Below, piece after piece: positions 1-9,200 of a DNA stretch of 64,000 nt (position 1 is its first letter; every line of letters begins with the position of its first letter). The DNA lies in contig NZ_JACJSI010000007.1 of the NCBI RefSeq assembly GCF_014698065.1, positions 102,254 through 166,253 of the forward strand, written 5' to 3'. Origin of the DNA: Nostoc flagelliforme FACHB-838. Its GTDB lineage: Bacteria > Cyanobacteriota > Cyanobacteriia > Cyanobacteriales > Nostocaceae. Below the pieces are notes generated by a model, which was not told the DNA's origin, ran no database searches, and worked only from the letters and a program-made list of their open reading frames with translations. The position numbers were made by a program, and so were the translations under genes.

Positions 1-1
1 T

Positions 2-850
2 AATGATACAGTAGCTGCCTGGATTTTTCTCACACCAGCACTAATTTTACTAGGCGTTTTTATCATTTGGCCGATCGCCTATTTGTTCTACCTCAGTTTC
101 ACCGGCGGTAGTTTTACTTTAAAAGGTACTTATTGGATAGGCTTAAAAAACTATTGGCGCTTGCTACTCGACCCCGACTTTTGGCAAGTTCTGGGTAACA
201 CCTTTTATTTTACTGTTGCCACCATCATTCCCAGTTTAGTTATCTCTTTGGGATTGGCAGTGTTATTAAACCGCTCCATTCCCTTGCGGGGCATCTTGCG
301 AAGTGCCTATTTTCTGCCTTCAATTATCTCACTTGTGGCAGCCGGTTTGGGATTTCGCTGGCTGTTTCAAACATCAGGCCCAGTTAACGGACTTTTAGAT
401 TTTTTTGGCATTCCAAACATACCCTGGCTAGGAGACACATTTTGGGCAATGCCAGTAATTATTTTAATGAGTATTTGGAAACAACTGGGTTTCAATATGG
501 TAGTTTTTTTAGCAGGGTTGCAAGCAATTCCTCCCAGTCGTTATGAAGCAGCAGATTTAGATGGAGCAAATGCTTGGCAACAATTTTGGTATATTACTCT
601 CCCTGGATTGCGCCCGACTGTGATATTTGCAGTCATCACTACCGCGATTTTTACATTGCGGAGTTTTGAGCAAGTTTTTGTGATGACTGGCGGTGGGCCA
701 CTAAATTCGACTAATTTGCTGGTTTACTACATTTACCAAGAGGCTTTTGGTCAATTTGATTTTGGTTATGCCGCCGCCGCCGCGACGGTGTTACTAGCAG
801 TGACGGTAGTATTGGTTTATTTGCAACTGCAAACTTGGGGAGAGGAGTAG
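2..850 (+). CDS. Carbohydrate ABC transporter permease (MalF/UgpA type), 5' end outside window
   Basis: Inner-membrane permease subunit of a sugar ABC importer. The frame is open from base 2 with no stop, so the true start lies before the window and only the N-terminus is missing. The visible part has hydrophobic segments throughout and the cytoplasmic EAA loop that docks the ATPase: residues YEAADLDGANAWQQFWYITL followed by PG, encoded near 541-605, matching the EAA-x3-G-x9-I-x-LP pattern. The end is hydrophobic, as usual. The partner permease, ATPase and binding protein are not in view, so the substrate cannot be named. A G-rich intergenic repeat follows the stop. Confidence 0.85.
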   Translation, partial: NDTVAAWIFLTPALILLGVFIIWPIAYLFYLSFTGGSFTLKGTYWIGLKNYWRLLLDPDFWQVLGNTFYFTVATIIPSLVISLGLAVLLNRSIPLRGILRSAYFLPSIISLVAAGLGFRWLFQTSGPVNGLLDFFGIPNIPWLGDTFWAMPVIILMSIWKQLGFNMVVFLAGLQAIPPSRYEAADLDGANAWQQFWYITLPGLRPTVIFAVITTAIFTLRSFEQVFVMTGGGPLNSTNLLVYYIYQEAFGQFDFGYAAAAATVLLAVTVVLVYLQLQTWGEE

Positions 851-895
851 AGGGGGCAGGGGAGGCCGGGGGAGCAAGGGAGGCAGAGGAGAATT
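851..895. repeat. G-rich short-repeat tract (GGGGAGC/GGGGCAGG type)
   Basis: Directly after the permease stop there is a run of imperfect GGGGAG/GGGGCAG units. The same kind of tract recurs at 13799-13845 (inside recJ), 15480-15500, 16424-16480 (C-rich strand), 48620-48650 and 55425-55447. This is the short tandemly repeated sequence type common between Nostoc/Anabaena genes. Confidence 0.6.
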
Positions 896-968
896 TTGGA
901 GCTGAATCACCGTGTAAATATGCAATGCTAAAAAATTTAGTGCATTCAGTTAGAAACAGCTAAAGTTT

Positions 969-1538
969 TTACTTTTTTTTATATAGGCTGCGATATTCCC
1001 AAGGATTCACAAATTTAGCATCGCTCCAAACACCAAGCCGTTGTTCCTTGGCTTTAGCTTCGGCTTGTTGAACTAAATCTTTACTAGGACACTTGTTTAA
1101 ATAGGGACGATACACTTTTGCTAAACCTTCTTGCAACAATACCTGTTGTACAAAAGTGCCATTTTTTAAACGGACTTCGGCAATTTTGCGTCCATACCGA
1201 TCGCTATCGGTGATATTCAAAGTCACGCGATCGCCTCCTTGTTGTACCAGTTGTTGTACCCGTTCTTGAGCTTTCACACCCCAAGTAAATTGGTTGCGAT
1301 CGCTAGTGCGTTTCCTCTGCTTTTCTTTATTAGAATGAGCGATTTCTGGTGCATCTACACAAGCAAAACGCACGGTAGTATTTTTGCCACTGGTATCTTT
1401 CACTACTAAAGTATCACCATCACTAACTCGCTCAACTGGTTCTCCAGAAGTAGCAATAAAGCGGTCGCAGCCTATCAAACCTAAAATCAGGATAGTTGCA
1501 CAAAGCCAAAATCGCACTGATTTAGTTAATTTCTCCAT
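969..1538 (-). CDS. Thermonuclease-like (SNase domain) lipoprotein
   Basis: A 189-residue predicted secreted lipoprotein with a staphylococcal-nuclease fold. The N-terminus has a hydrophobic stretch ending in a lipobox, LIGC, with the lipidated Cys at residue 24. The SNase core follows: VSDGDTLVV, VRFACVDAPE and DRYGRKIAEV, which hold the Asp/Arg/Glu/Arg residues that bind calcium and cleave the phosphodiester in active enzymes. A C-terminal Cys (NKCPS) could pair with the Cys of FACVD. It stands alone, with no obvious partner. Role inferred: extracytoplasmic nucleic-acid degradation or DNA scavenging. The family is clear; activity is not proven. Confidence 0.85.
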   Translation of the reverse strand: MEKLTKSVRFWLCATILILGLIGCDRFIATSGEPVERVSDGDTLVVKDTSGKNTTVRFACVDAPEIAHSNKEKQRKRTSDRNQFTWGVKAQERVQQLVQQGGDRVTLNITDSDRYGRKIAEVRLKNGTFVQQVLLQEGLAKVYRPYLNKCPSKDLVQQAEAKAKEQRLGVWSDAKFVNPWEYRSLYKKK

Positions 1539-1711
1539 CCAAAGTTACCAAATTACCTGGGATGATAGTAGCAAAATGCAAAGATATATTTGTTAACCTT
1601 TGATATACTGCCACAGGCAATTCCAAATGATAAGAGCCTCTGGCGGCAAACTATAGAAAATGCAGATTAGTATAAGAATTGTAACCTTCCAATTGTCGGC
1701 GGGAATTTCTG

Positions 1712-2458
1712 ATGAACTTCTTGACTCACGTTCTGCATTTAGCTGGTTCAGGTGCTTTTGCCTATTACTCTGCTGCTCAAATTCGTGATTCTAAAACCCG
1801 CCCTAACATCCTTGCGGGGTTTCAGTTGGCGGAATCTGGCTCTGTGCCGTTTTTATCTGCACTTAGCGATCGCGCAGCTGCTGAAGGCGATACATGGCTA
1901 GCCGAAAAGCTAGCAAAACATGCATCAGATGAAACTAGGCATGGTAAAATTTTTGCCCACGCCTTACAACAGTTGAATAAACAAGTTATAGATTTCAAGG
2001 CTCAACCCCAAACTACATCTACAAAAAAATCACAGCCGCGTAGTCCCTTTTTCGCAGCATTCTTTGAAGGCTACACCCAAGAACAGCTAAAACCAGCTGT
2101 CATTGACTGGGATGTATTTATGGCTAGCACATACATTCTGGAGTTAGATGCTAGTAAAGACTTTGCGCGAATGGCGAAAGCATTACCTGATAACGAGTCA
2201 ACCGCTCGTAACTTGAAGTTAGGAATGCTTTGTATTGCCCAAGATGAAACTGGACATGCTGCTTATCTCTACGAAGCAATGATGCGACGGATGTCTGCGA
2301 CTGAAGTGCAAAAACTCGTAGATATGTGGCGAACCCGCAAGGTAAACGCCTTGTTGGCAATGGTTGGCGGTATTCTCCAGCGTAATGGTGAAACGCGATC
2401 GCTAGTCCAAGATAGTGCGCCCTCGGAAATCGATTCTGAGTTGGTAGCTACGTCATAA
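1712..2458 (+). CDS. Ferritin-like (carboxylate-bridged di-iron) protein
   Basis: A 248-residue soluble helical protein with two ferritin-type metal motifs: a Glu in QLAESGS, then DETRHGK, and in the second half ELDASKD followed by DETGHAA. Together these give the E...DExRH...E...DExxH set of a four-helix di-iron centre. It resembles cyanobacterial ferritin-like domain proteins of unknown substrate, not classical iron-storage ferritin. The C-terminal 30 residues are low-complexity and acidic. A probable terminator follows and an HxlR regulator begins about 90 bases downstream, so a regulatory link is possible. The exact reaction is unknown. Confidence 0.7.
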   Translation: MNFLTHVLHLAGSGAFAYYSAAQIRDSKTRPNILAGFQLAESGSVPFLSALSDRAAAEGDTWLAEKLAKHASDETRHGKIFAHALQQLNKQVIDFKAQPQTTSTKKSQPRSPFFAAFFEGYTQEQLKPAVIDWDVFMASTYILELDASKDFARMAKALPDNESTARNLKLGMLCIAQDETGHAAYLYEAMMRRMSATEVQKLVDMWRTRKVNALLAMVGGILQRNGETRSLVQDSAPSEIDSELVATS

Positions 2459-2494
2459 TTAAAAATTGAATTGAGAACATTCAACATTTAGCTT

Positions 2495-2524
2495 AAAAGG
2501 CAGGAGGTCTGTCTCTTGCCTTTT
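2495..2524 (+). terminator. Intrinsic terminator after the ferritin-like gene
   Basis: AAAAGGCA (2495-2502) pairs with TGCCTTTT (2517-2524), closing a 14-base loop and ending in a T run. It lies 36 bases after the stop of the ferritin-like gene and 20 bases before the hxlR-type gene. Confidence 0.6.
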
Positions 2525-2544
2525 TCAAATTCGCAAAACTAACT

Positions 2545-2892
2545 ATGAAAGCTGAAGCAGAAAATAATCGCAGGCTGACTTGTGAAGTAGAAACTACCTT
2601 AAAGGTAATTGGCGGACGCTGGAAAGTTTTGATTATTAGAGAATTAATGACTGGCGTAAAACGGTTTGGTGAGTTGCAACGAGCTTTGCCTGGAGTTACG
2701 CAAAAGATGCTTACCCAGCAACTCAGAGAGATGGAGGAAGACGGTATTATTCATCGAGAAGTTTATCCCCAAATTCCGCCCAAGGTGGAATATTCTCTGA
2801 CGCCTTTAGGAGAAACTTTACAACCAATTCTCTATGCTATGCATGAATGGGCTGTGCAACGGTTAGCTTTAAAAAATCACCATCAGTATTAA
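2545..2892 (+). CDS. HxlR-family winged-helix transcriptional regulator
   Basis: A 115-residue DNA-binding protein. It shows the HxlR signature: [22 protein letters not shown] near the start, then [30 protein letters not shown] and the wing [17 protein letters not shown] segment. Unlike many HxlR members it has only one Cys (residue 13) in the usual redox-sensing position. It follows the ferritin-like gene on the same strand across a terminator. Targets are unknown; the neighbouring ferritin-like gene is the obvious candidate. Confidence 0.85.
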   Translation: MKAEAENNRRLTCEVETTLKVIGGRWKVLIIRELMTGVKRFGELQRALPGVTQKMLTQQLREMEEDGIIHREVYPQIPPKVEYSLTPLGETLQPILYAMHEWAVQRLALKNHHQY

Positions 2893-2963
2893 GCATGGTT
2901 AATAAATAACAATTGCTAACTTTTAATTTTAGCTAGCAAGATTTCTCCGAATTACGAATTACT

Positions 2964-3356
2964 TTATTCGTTGTTTTTTAAATATTCAATCGCTGCCTCT
3001 AATTTTGAGGGGTAACTTTCAGCAAACCTTTCAAACCAAAGTCCTTCGGAAGAAAGTGGATCTACTTTGGCTAACCATTCTTTTGCGTCCACTTTCAAAG
3101 CCTCTAATTGTTCGGCTTTAAGTTGTTCTTGTCGAATTTTTTCCTGTTCTAATTCTTGTTGTCTTTTTAATTCAATAGCAGCATCCTCTTCGGCAAAATC
3201 AGCCTGAACTTCTGCCAAAAGCTTATCCATGAAAGATGCCGATTTTGGCGATGATGAAATAAACGATTTGGCTGTGCCTGATTTTGGCTGCTGTTGTGGT
3301 TGTACTTCTTTGTATTCAGTTTGGAGTTCAGCTAGTAGCTTATCAATGGAATCCAT
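2964..3356 (-). CDS. Slr1339-type cyanobacterial conserved protein (salt-stress family)
   Basis: About 130 residues from the ATG at 3356, preferred over an upstream start because AGGA lies about 10 bases before it and the protein then begins MDSIDKLLAELQ. This opening repeats later as FMDKLLAEVQAD, so the protein carries two copies of a short 'M-x-KLLAE-Q' motif. The two are joined by a Gln/Pro/Ser-rich linker and followed by a charged coiled-coil segment and a conserved C-terminal helix (DPLSSEGLWFERFAESYPSKLEAAIEYL). I recall this pattern from the cyanobacterial family named for Slr1339. Molecular function is not known. Confidence 0.5.
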   Translation of the reverse strand: MDSIDKLLAELQTEYKEVQPQQQPKSGTAKSFISSSPKSASFMDKLLAEVQADFAEEDAAIELKRQQELEQEKIRQEQLKAEQLEALKVDAKEWLAKVDPLSSEGLWFERFAESYPSKLEAAIEYLKNNE

Positions 3357-3524
3357 TTTGGCAATTCCTAATAAATGGTATAGCACCGCAAGCGGAAGTC
3401 AAAAGTTAACATTGAACGAAGTCGTTCGCGTAGCGTCTCGCAGAGAAGTGTCAAAAGTCAAAAATTTTGTATATCAGGGCTTTTGCAAGTTTTAAAATGG
3501 TAGCTTGATTTACGCCGAACAGTA

Positions 3525-4130
3525 CTAGTCGTTAATGGCATTTAGTAGCACTTCCGATAGACTCAAATCTTCCATATCTTCCATAGTAACGGTGTCACAA
3601 ATATCAAACTTAGCACCAGCACTTTGGAGTTCATCGTCTAAGACTTTGAGAAAGCGGGTAGCTTGTGGATCTGTACCGACTTGAATAAAAGAAATAGCTA
3701 ATTCTTCATCTCGATCAATGCGGCGAGAAGCTTCAATAATTACCTTCATTACTGCTTTGCGATCGTCCGGTTCACCATCAGTAACCACTAAAATTGTTTC
3801 ACCATTTGGCTTGGTTTGACTGGCTGCTTTGCGTTGAAGGTAATCATCAGTTGCATGTTTTAATACACCTGCTAAGTCAGTTGTACCAGAGGGGTCATTT
3901 TCTTGGAAAATTTGCGCTACCTTGCTGGATGTCACATTTTCGTATCGCTTAAATTTACCAGAAAATACATAAATAGTGATGCCGTCTGGGTCAAATTGCT
4001 CACACTTACTAGCTAAAGCTAAAGTAGATTCCTGTGCTACAACCCATCTAGTTCTACCACCCTTTTGATCTTTGGTTGCCATGCTGCCGCTTTTGTCGAT
4101 AATCAAGGTGTAATCACGATTTTCTAGCAT
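3525..4130 (-). CDS. VWA (von Willebrand factor A) domain protein, copy 2
   Basis: A 201-residue single VWA domain. The metal-ion-dependent adhesion site is intact: DKSGS at residues 12-16, a Thr in SGTTDL near 80, and TDGEPDD near 117. No signal peptide or membrane segment, so it is probably cytoplasmic. It is a close paralogue of the gene just upstream on the same strand (4187-4792); almost every block aligns. The pair looks like a recent tandem duplication and may be co-transcribed across a 56-base gap. VWA proteins of this kind often act as scaffolds or with AAA ATPases or TerD-type proteins, but no such partner is in view. Confidence 0.75.
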   Translation of the reverse strand: MLENRDYTLIIDKSGSMATKDQKGGRTRWVVAQESTLALASKCEQFDPDGITIYVFSGKFKRYENVTSSKVAQIFQENDPSGTTDLAGVLKHATDDYLQRKAASQTKPNGETILVVTDGEPDDRKAVMKVIIEASRRIDRDEELAISFIQVGTDPQATRFLKVLDDELQSAGAKFDICDTVTMEDMEDLSLSEVLLNAIND

Positions 4131-4186
4131 TATTCAATTCTCCAATTAAGAGTTAAGAGTTACTGGACTATGGTCGAATCAATACA

Positions 4187-4792
4187 TTAGTCAGTGATTG
4201 CGTTCGTCAATACATCTACAAGGCTCATTTCTTCTAAGTCGTCTAAAGTGACGGTATCGCAAATATCAAATTTAGCGCCGACACCTTGCAACTGGTCATC
4301 TAAAGCTTTGAGAAACTTAGTTGCTTGGGGATCTGAACCCACTTGAATGATCGAAATTCCTAATTCTTCATCACGTTCCATCTGGCGAGTAGCATGAATG
4401 ATTACTTCAAATACAGCTTTGCGATCGTCTGGTTCACCATCGGTAATGACTAAAATTGTCTCGCCGTTTGGCTTGCTTTTACCGGCTGCTTTGCGTTGAA
4501 AATAGTTATTGAGGGCATCCTGGAGTACAGCAGCTAAATTTGTTGTTCCAGAAGGGTCATTTTCGAGAAATATCTGGGCTACTTTGGCTGAGGTGACATC
4601 ATCGTAGCGTTTAAATCTACCGGAAAATAAGTAAACGGTGATGCCATCAGGGTCAAACTGTTCGGCCTTTCTTGCTAAAGCGAGTGTAGACTCTTGGGCA
4701 ATTTCCCATCTACTTCTACCACCCACTTGGTCGGGTGTAGACATACTACCGCTTTTGTCAATGATTAATGTGTAGTCGCGATCGCTCATCAT
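4187..4792 (-). CDS. VWA domain protein, copy 1
   Basis: A 201-residue paralogue of the downstream gene, with the same MIDAS pattern (DKSGS at the start, SGTTNL, TDGEPDD). It opens with two Met codons; either could be used. The two proteins differ mainly in surface positions, so both are probably functional. Being upstream, this copy is likely the promoter-proximal gene of the pair. No effector domain is attached. Role unknown beyond metal-dependent protein binding. Confidence 0.75.
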   Translation of the reverse strand: MMSDRDYTLIIDKSGSMSTPDQVGGRSRWEIAQESTLALARKAEQFDPDGITVYLFSGRFKRYDDVTSAKVAQIFLENDPSGTTNLAAVLQDALNNYFQRKAAGKSKPNGETILVITDGEPDDRKAVFEVIIHATRQMERDEELGISIIQVGSDPQATKFLKALDDQLQGVGAKFDICDTVTLDDLEEMSLVDVLTNAITD

Positions 4793-5051
4793 AATTTTCC
4801 TCTAATTGTTACCCTGTGGTTCTAGTCTAGCTATGAATTTGACGATACCGTAAGTATTTTTAGGTTTCGTATCAATTGATTATGCTACTCATTTGCTACT
4901 TAAAACGGCTATGCTTTACCTAGTTTTTGCGCTAATATCCGAAATACTGCGTTCCCTTTTAGGGTTGCCGAAGGCATCGCCATCCATTAGTGGCTGGCTT
5001 TCGCAGTAGCCTTTCATCTTCTCGGCTACCAGATATGGTTAAGGGCAAGTA

Positions 5052-5305
5052 TTAATGAATCCCAGACTGTACGCGCCACAGAAGAGCATAGATACCATCA
5101 AGTGCAAGTAAATCCTCGTGCTTACCCTGCTCCACAATATCGATCACATAAATACAATGACTATGACGAATTTTAGAAAGACGATGAGCGATCGCAATTG
5201 TCGTCCGATCTTGGGTAATCATCGCTAGGGATTTCTGGATAGCCGCTTCCGTTTCATTATCCACCGCAGAGGTAGCCTCATCCAGAATCATAACTGGCGG
5301 GTGAC
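5052..5305 (-). pseudogene. C-terminal fragment of an ABC transporter ATPase
   Basis: Only the end of an ABC nucleotide-binding domain remains: [14 protein letters not shown] (Walker B and D-loop) and [13 protein letters not shown] (H-loop), ending about 80 residues after the Walker B. Walker A, Q-loop and the ABC signature are absent because the frame closes just upstream of PPV. The piece resembles the exporter type (MsbA/HlyB-like). It is fused directly to the end of an unrelated binding-protein fragment, so this is a rearrangement scar and not a gene. Confidence 0.75.
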
Positions 5306-5470
5306 AAGGTATTTATAAAGGTCATCAATGATAGCATGAGCCGCAAGCAAATTTCCACCTCGCCAAGTCATGTAATCTATGAAGTAAACATGATTTTGTT
5401 GAACGGCTCGAAGCTTTTTCCAAAGAGGGTTTTGCTTGAGTTTATTAAGAAACTTTTGAGAATCAGCTTT
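5288..5470 (-). pseudogene. C-terminal fragment of an iron-siderophore substrate-binding protein
   Basis: Translating the minus strand from about 5470 gives an open stretch of about 60 residues that includes LWKKLRAVQQNHVYF, DYMTWRGGNLLAA and [10 protein letters not shown], ending at a TGA at 5288-5290. This is the typical C-terminus of FecB-type periplasmic iron(III)-siderophore-binding proteins. The rest of the gene is missing: upstream the sequence passes straight into a truncated transposase, and the stop overlaps the ABC ATPase fragment. The loss probably came with insertion-sequence activity. Confidence 0.65.
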
Positions 5471-5938
5471 TCGGTTTAAAAATTTGAAAAATTAATGGAT
5501 AAGTAATCCCATCTACTACACCATAAGCATTAACTAACACTATTTCATTTCCGGTTTTGCCTAAATTCCCTACATACTGACGAGTTACATAGTCTGTAGA
5601 TTTTCCCTTTTTCTTATCTCCTGTTTCGTCAATACACAAAATCATTTCTCTTTCTCTAATAAACATTTTTGTTAGCCATAACCTCATTTCTCGCACCGCC
5701 TTGACATCCCACTGTGCATCTCTGGTAAAAATGATGTAGTGACTGACCGTTTGTTTTTAAGTCCTACTATTTTGGCTATCTCCGGCAAAGATTTCTGTAA
5801 GATTTTTGATAGCATTCCCAAGTGTAAAAACTTGAATGCATCAAAATATCTCACATCCTCAAATAATGAATAATAGTGTTGACAATAGTTATCTATGAAG
5901 GCAACTGTGCTTACTGCCTGTCTACGTGGCGTAACCAT
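5463..5938 (-). pseudogene. IS701-like transposase remnant (frameshifted, 3' truncated)
   Basis: The N-terminal part (5938 to about 5725) and the catalytic middle (about 5725 to 5463) lie in different frames. A one-base shift restores SFL-TRDAQWDVKAVREMRLW across the break. The middle part holds the DDE-type signature CIDETGDKKKGKSTDYVTRQ and YVGNLGKTGNEIV. The frame stops after QIFKPKS, well short of a full transposase, where siderophore-binding-protein sequence begins. No terminal inverted repeat or target duplication was identified. Confidence 0.75.
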
Positions 5939-6270
5939 CCTTATTACTTACTGTTTCTGGTTTTCTTCCTGATTATACTTTCCTCGTAGTAACAAAAGAG
6001 GGTTTAAATTGCATTTAAGAGTAATTACTGAGGTTGATCCTATGTAAAGTACTTAGAATAACAAAGTACAACAAGTTTAAAAGGGTGCAAAGATTAATTC
6101 TCTAATATAGTGTTCACTTGGTAAGGATAACGAGCGAGAGTGATTAACTTACAGTTATTTGATAACTCCTTACCATATCAACAGTTTGCAATTGAAGATA
6201 ACTATTCAAGCACTAATTAACTGAACTTTTAGATTTTATTTATTAATAGCAAAAAATAACGAGCAAAAGT
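5939..6270. other. AT-rich leader before the large DUF4347 gene
   Basis: A 332-base stretch between the transposase remnant and the giant adhesin-like gene. I see no ORF, RNA gene or clear hairpin. It presumably carries the promoter of the downstream gene; no convincing -10/-35 pair could be picked by eye. Confidence 0.4.
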
Positions 6271-9200
6271 ATGAAATCTAACCAGCCCTTATTTTTCCAA
6301 GCTTCTTTTCTAGAAAATAGCTCTATTTTAGTATTCATTGACTCACAAGTACAAGATTATCAAGACCTTAGAAATGGTATAAAAGCAGGTGCAGAAATCT
6401 ATATTTTGCATCCAGAAGTTGATGGAGTCGAGCAAATTACACAAACTTTGTCTCAGCACCAGTATGTTGAGAGTATACATATCATCTCACACGGAGCGCC
6501 GGGAACACTTTATTTAGGGAATGCGGAACTAAGCCTAGAAACTTTAGGACATTACACCCAAGAACTTCAAACTTGGTTCAATTCAACTTCTAACTACCAC
6601 ACTCCTGCACTTATTCTTTATGGTTGTAATGTTGGTGCGGATGCCGGAACTCAGTTTTTAGAGAAACTGCACAACATTAGTCAAGCTACTATATACGCTT
6701 CTAGTACTGCTGTTGGTAACTCAAACTTAGGTAGTAACTGGGATTTAGATGTTCGCTACGGCAAAGATATTTCACATTTTCCTGGTTTAACATTTCAACC
6801 TGAAGTGTTAGTAACTTATGCTGGAGTATTTGGAACGGGTGGCGATAAATATTACACCTATTATGATTCAAAAGAAGGCACTAAAGGAACGGTTGCTTTT
6901 ACAGATATCAGTTCTACTGGCATCTTCCAGAGTACAATAGCTAGAGACCAGCAAACTCAAACTCCGATTACTCTGCCTTTTGCCTTTAATTTCTACGGCA
7001 ATAATTTCAATCAAATAATTATTGGTGAAAATGGAGGGATTTCATTTAATGGAAACGCTCAATTTAGGAATAACGCTATTATTCCATCTACTAGTTCTGG
7101 CGTACCAGTAAATAGCATTTTCCCTTTTTGGGATGATTTAGATGCACAAATAACTGCTACTGACCGCACAGGAAAAATTTACACAAAATCAGAATCTAAT
7201 CGTTTTATTGTACAGTGGACTAACTTCAAAGCTGAAAATAATAATAATATAACCTTTCAAGTTGTATTATACAAAGACAGCAATAATATTGATTTTATTT
7301 ATTCAACGGCAACACCAAATGATGGAAGTACTGCCAGCATTGGTTTAAACAAGGGTACATTAGAAGATAGCAAACCACTTGGTGTAGCATATTCAGTCAA
7401 TGCATCTACCCTTAATGGTGTTAGTTCTATCCGTTTTTTAACTGAACCTCAATTAAAAGTCAATACTCTAGCAGTGAAAGAAGGGGAGACAATCACTCTC
7501 TCTTCTAGTAACTTTAATGCGACAGATGTTGATAATAGCATTGACCTTAGTAAAATTACATATACCATTAGCAATCTTCAAAATGGTGAATTTCGGCTAA
7601 ATGGTATCCCTAAAACTACATTTACCCAGCAAGATATCAACAGCGGAGTAGTTCAATTTGTTCACAATGGTAGTGAAAATGCTCCATCTTTTAATATAAC
7701 TCTTAGCGATGGCTACAACACTTCTAGTCAAAAAACTCCGACTATTAGCTTTACTAACATTAATAATAATCCTGAGCTAAAAGATACAATTTCTTCTGTT
7801 ATTTTAAACGAAAATGCACTTAATATTGCTGCATCTATTATAAATAGCAACATTACTCTTACGGATGTAGATTCCTCTGACTTTAATGCAGGTAATCTCA
7901 CAGTTAACTATAGCAGTGGTAGTGGAGCAGAAGACCAACTTTCAGTTAATAGTGGTAATGGTATTACTTTAAGTAGTGGGAATGTTAGCTATAACGGAAC
8001 TGTTTTCGGCAATATTGACACTACTAATAATGGTGTTAGTGGCAAAGGCTTAGTTATTAGATTTACTAACGTTAATGCTACTTTATCTGCTGTTAAAGCT
8101 TTGATTCAAAATCTTACCTATCAAAATATTTCTAATACACCTAACCCTAGCCGCACTATTTCGATTATAGTCAATGATGGTGATGGTGGAACTAGCACTG
8201 CTGTATCTAAAGTTATTAATGTTACTGCCGAAAATGATGCACCCGTGAACACTGTTCCAGGAACGCAAACTATCAATGAAGATGAAATTCTAACATTTAC
8301 AGCAGCCAATTTGATATCGATAAGTGACCCAGATGCTGGTAATAATCCTATTAAAGTCACGCTTGTAGCGAGCAAAGGTACTCTTAGCCTCAATGGTATT
8401 AGCGGGTTAGATTTTTCTGGTGGTGCAGGGGATGGTACTGATGATGCTACGCTTGAATTTAAAGGCATTATCACAGATATTAATAAAGCCTTAAATGGCA
8501 TGAACTTTAAGCCAATTGCTAACTCTAATGGCCCTGCTTCAGTTCGTATATTAACAGATGACTTAGGCAATAGTGGTGCTAGTCTTACTACTCCCAGCGA
8601 CAAGACTATTAGCATTAATATCAATGCCATTAATGATGCACCTGTAAATACCGTACCAAGTGTGCAAACTGTCAAGGAAGATACTAATTTAATATTTAAC
8701 AGCGCTAATAATAATCTAATTCGAGTTGATGATGTAGATGTAAATGAGAATCCTACAGGAGTTCTACAAGTCACCCTCTCTGTAGAGAAAGGGTTTTTAA
8801 CTCTAGCCTCAATAACTGGCATTACTTTTGCTTCTGGTAATAGCAATATTAACCCTAGTATAACTTTTAGCGGAAAGCTAGCTGATATTAATAATGCTCT
8901 CAATGGTTTGATTTATCGTGACAACATAAATGTAAATGGTGCCGATACGCTCAAAATTATTACAGATGACTTAGGTAATGTTGGTGATGGTGGTAATAAG
9001 AAAGATGAAAAATTAATCAACATTAATATAGATGCTGTTAACGATCCTCCTGTTAATACAGTACCTGGTTCCCAAAGCGTTGAAGAGGATAAAGATTTAA
9101 TCTTCAGCACAGCTAATGGTAAGGCAATTACTATCAGCGATGTTGATGTTAATGAAGGTACTGGAAAATTAGAAGTTACTTTATCTGTAACTAAGGGTAC

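Noticed and set aside
8121..8903. 260-codon minus-strand frame inside the adhesin gene
   Set aside because: It is a mirror of the repetitive Asp/Thr/Asn-rich coding strand, with the composition expected of an antisense shadow.
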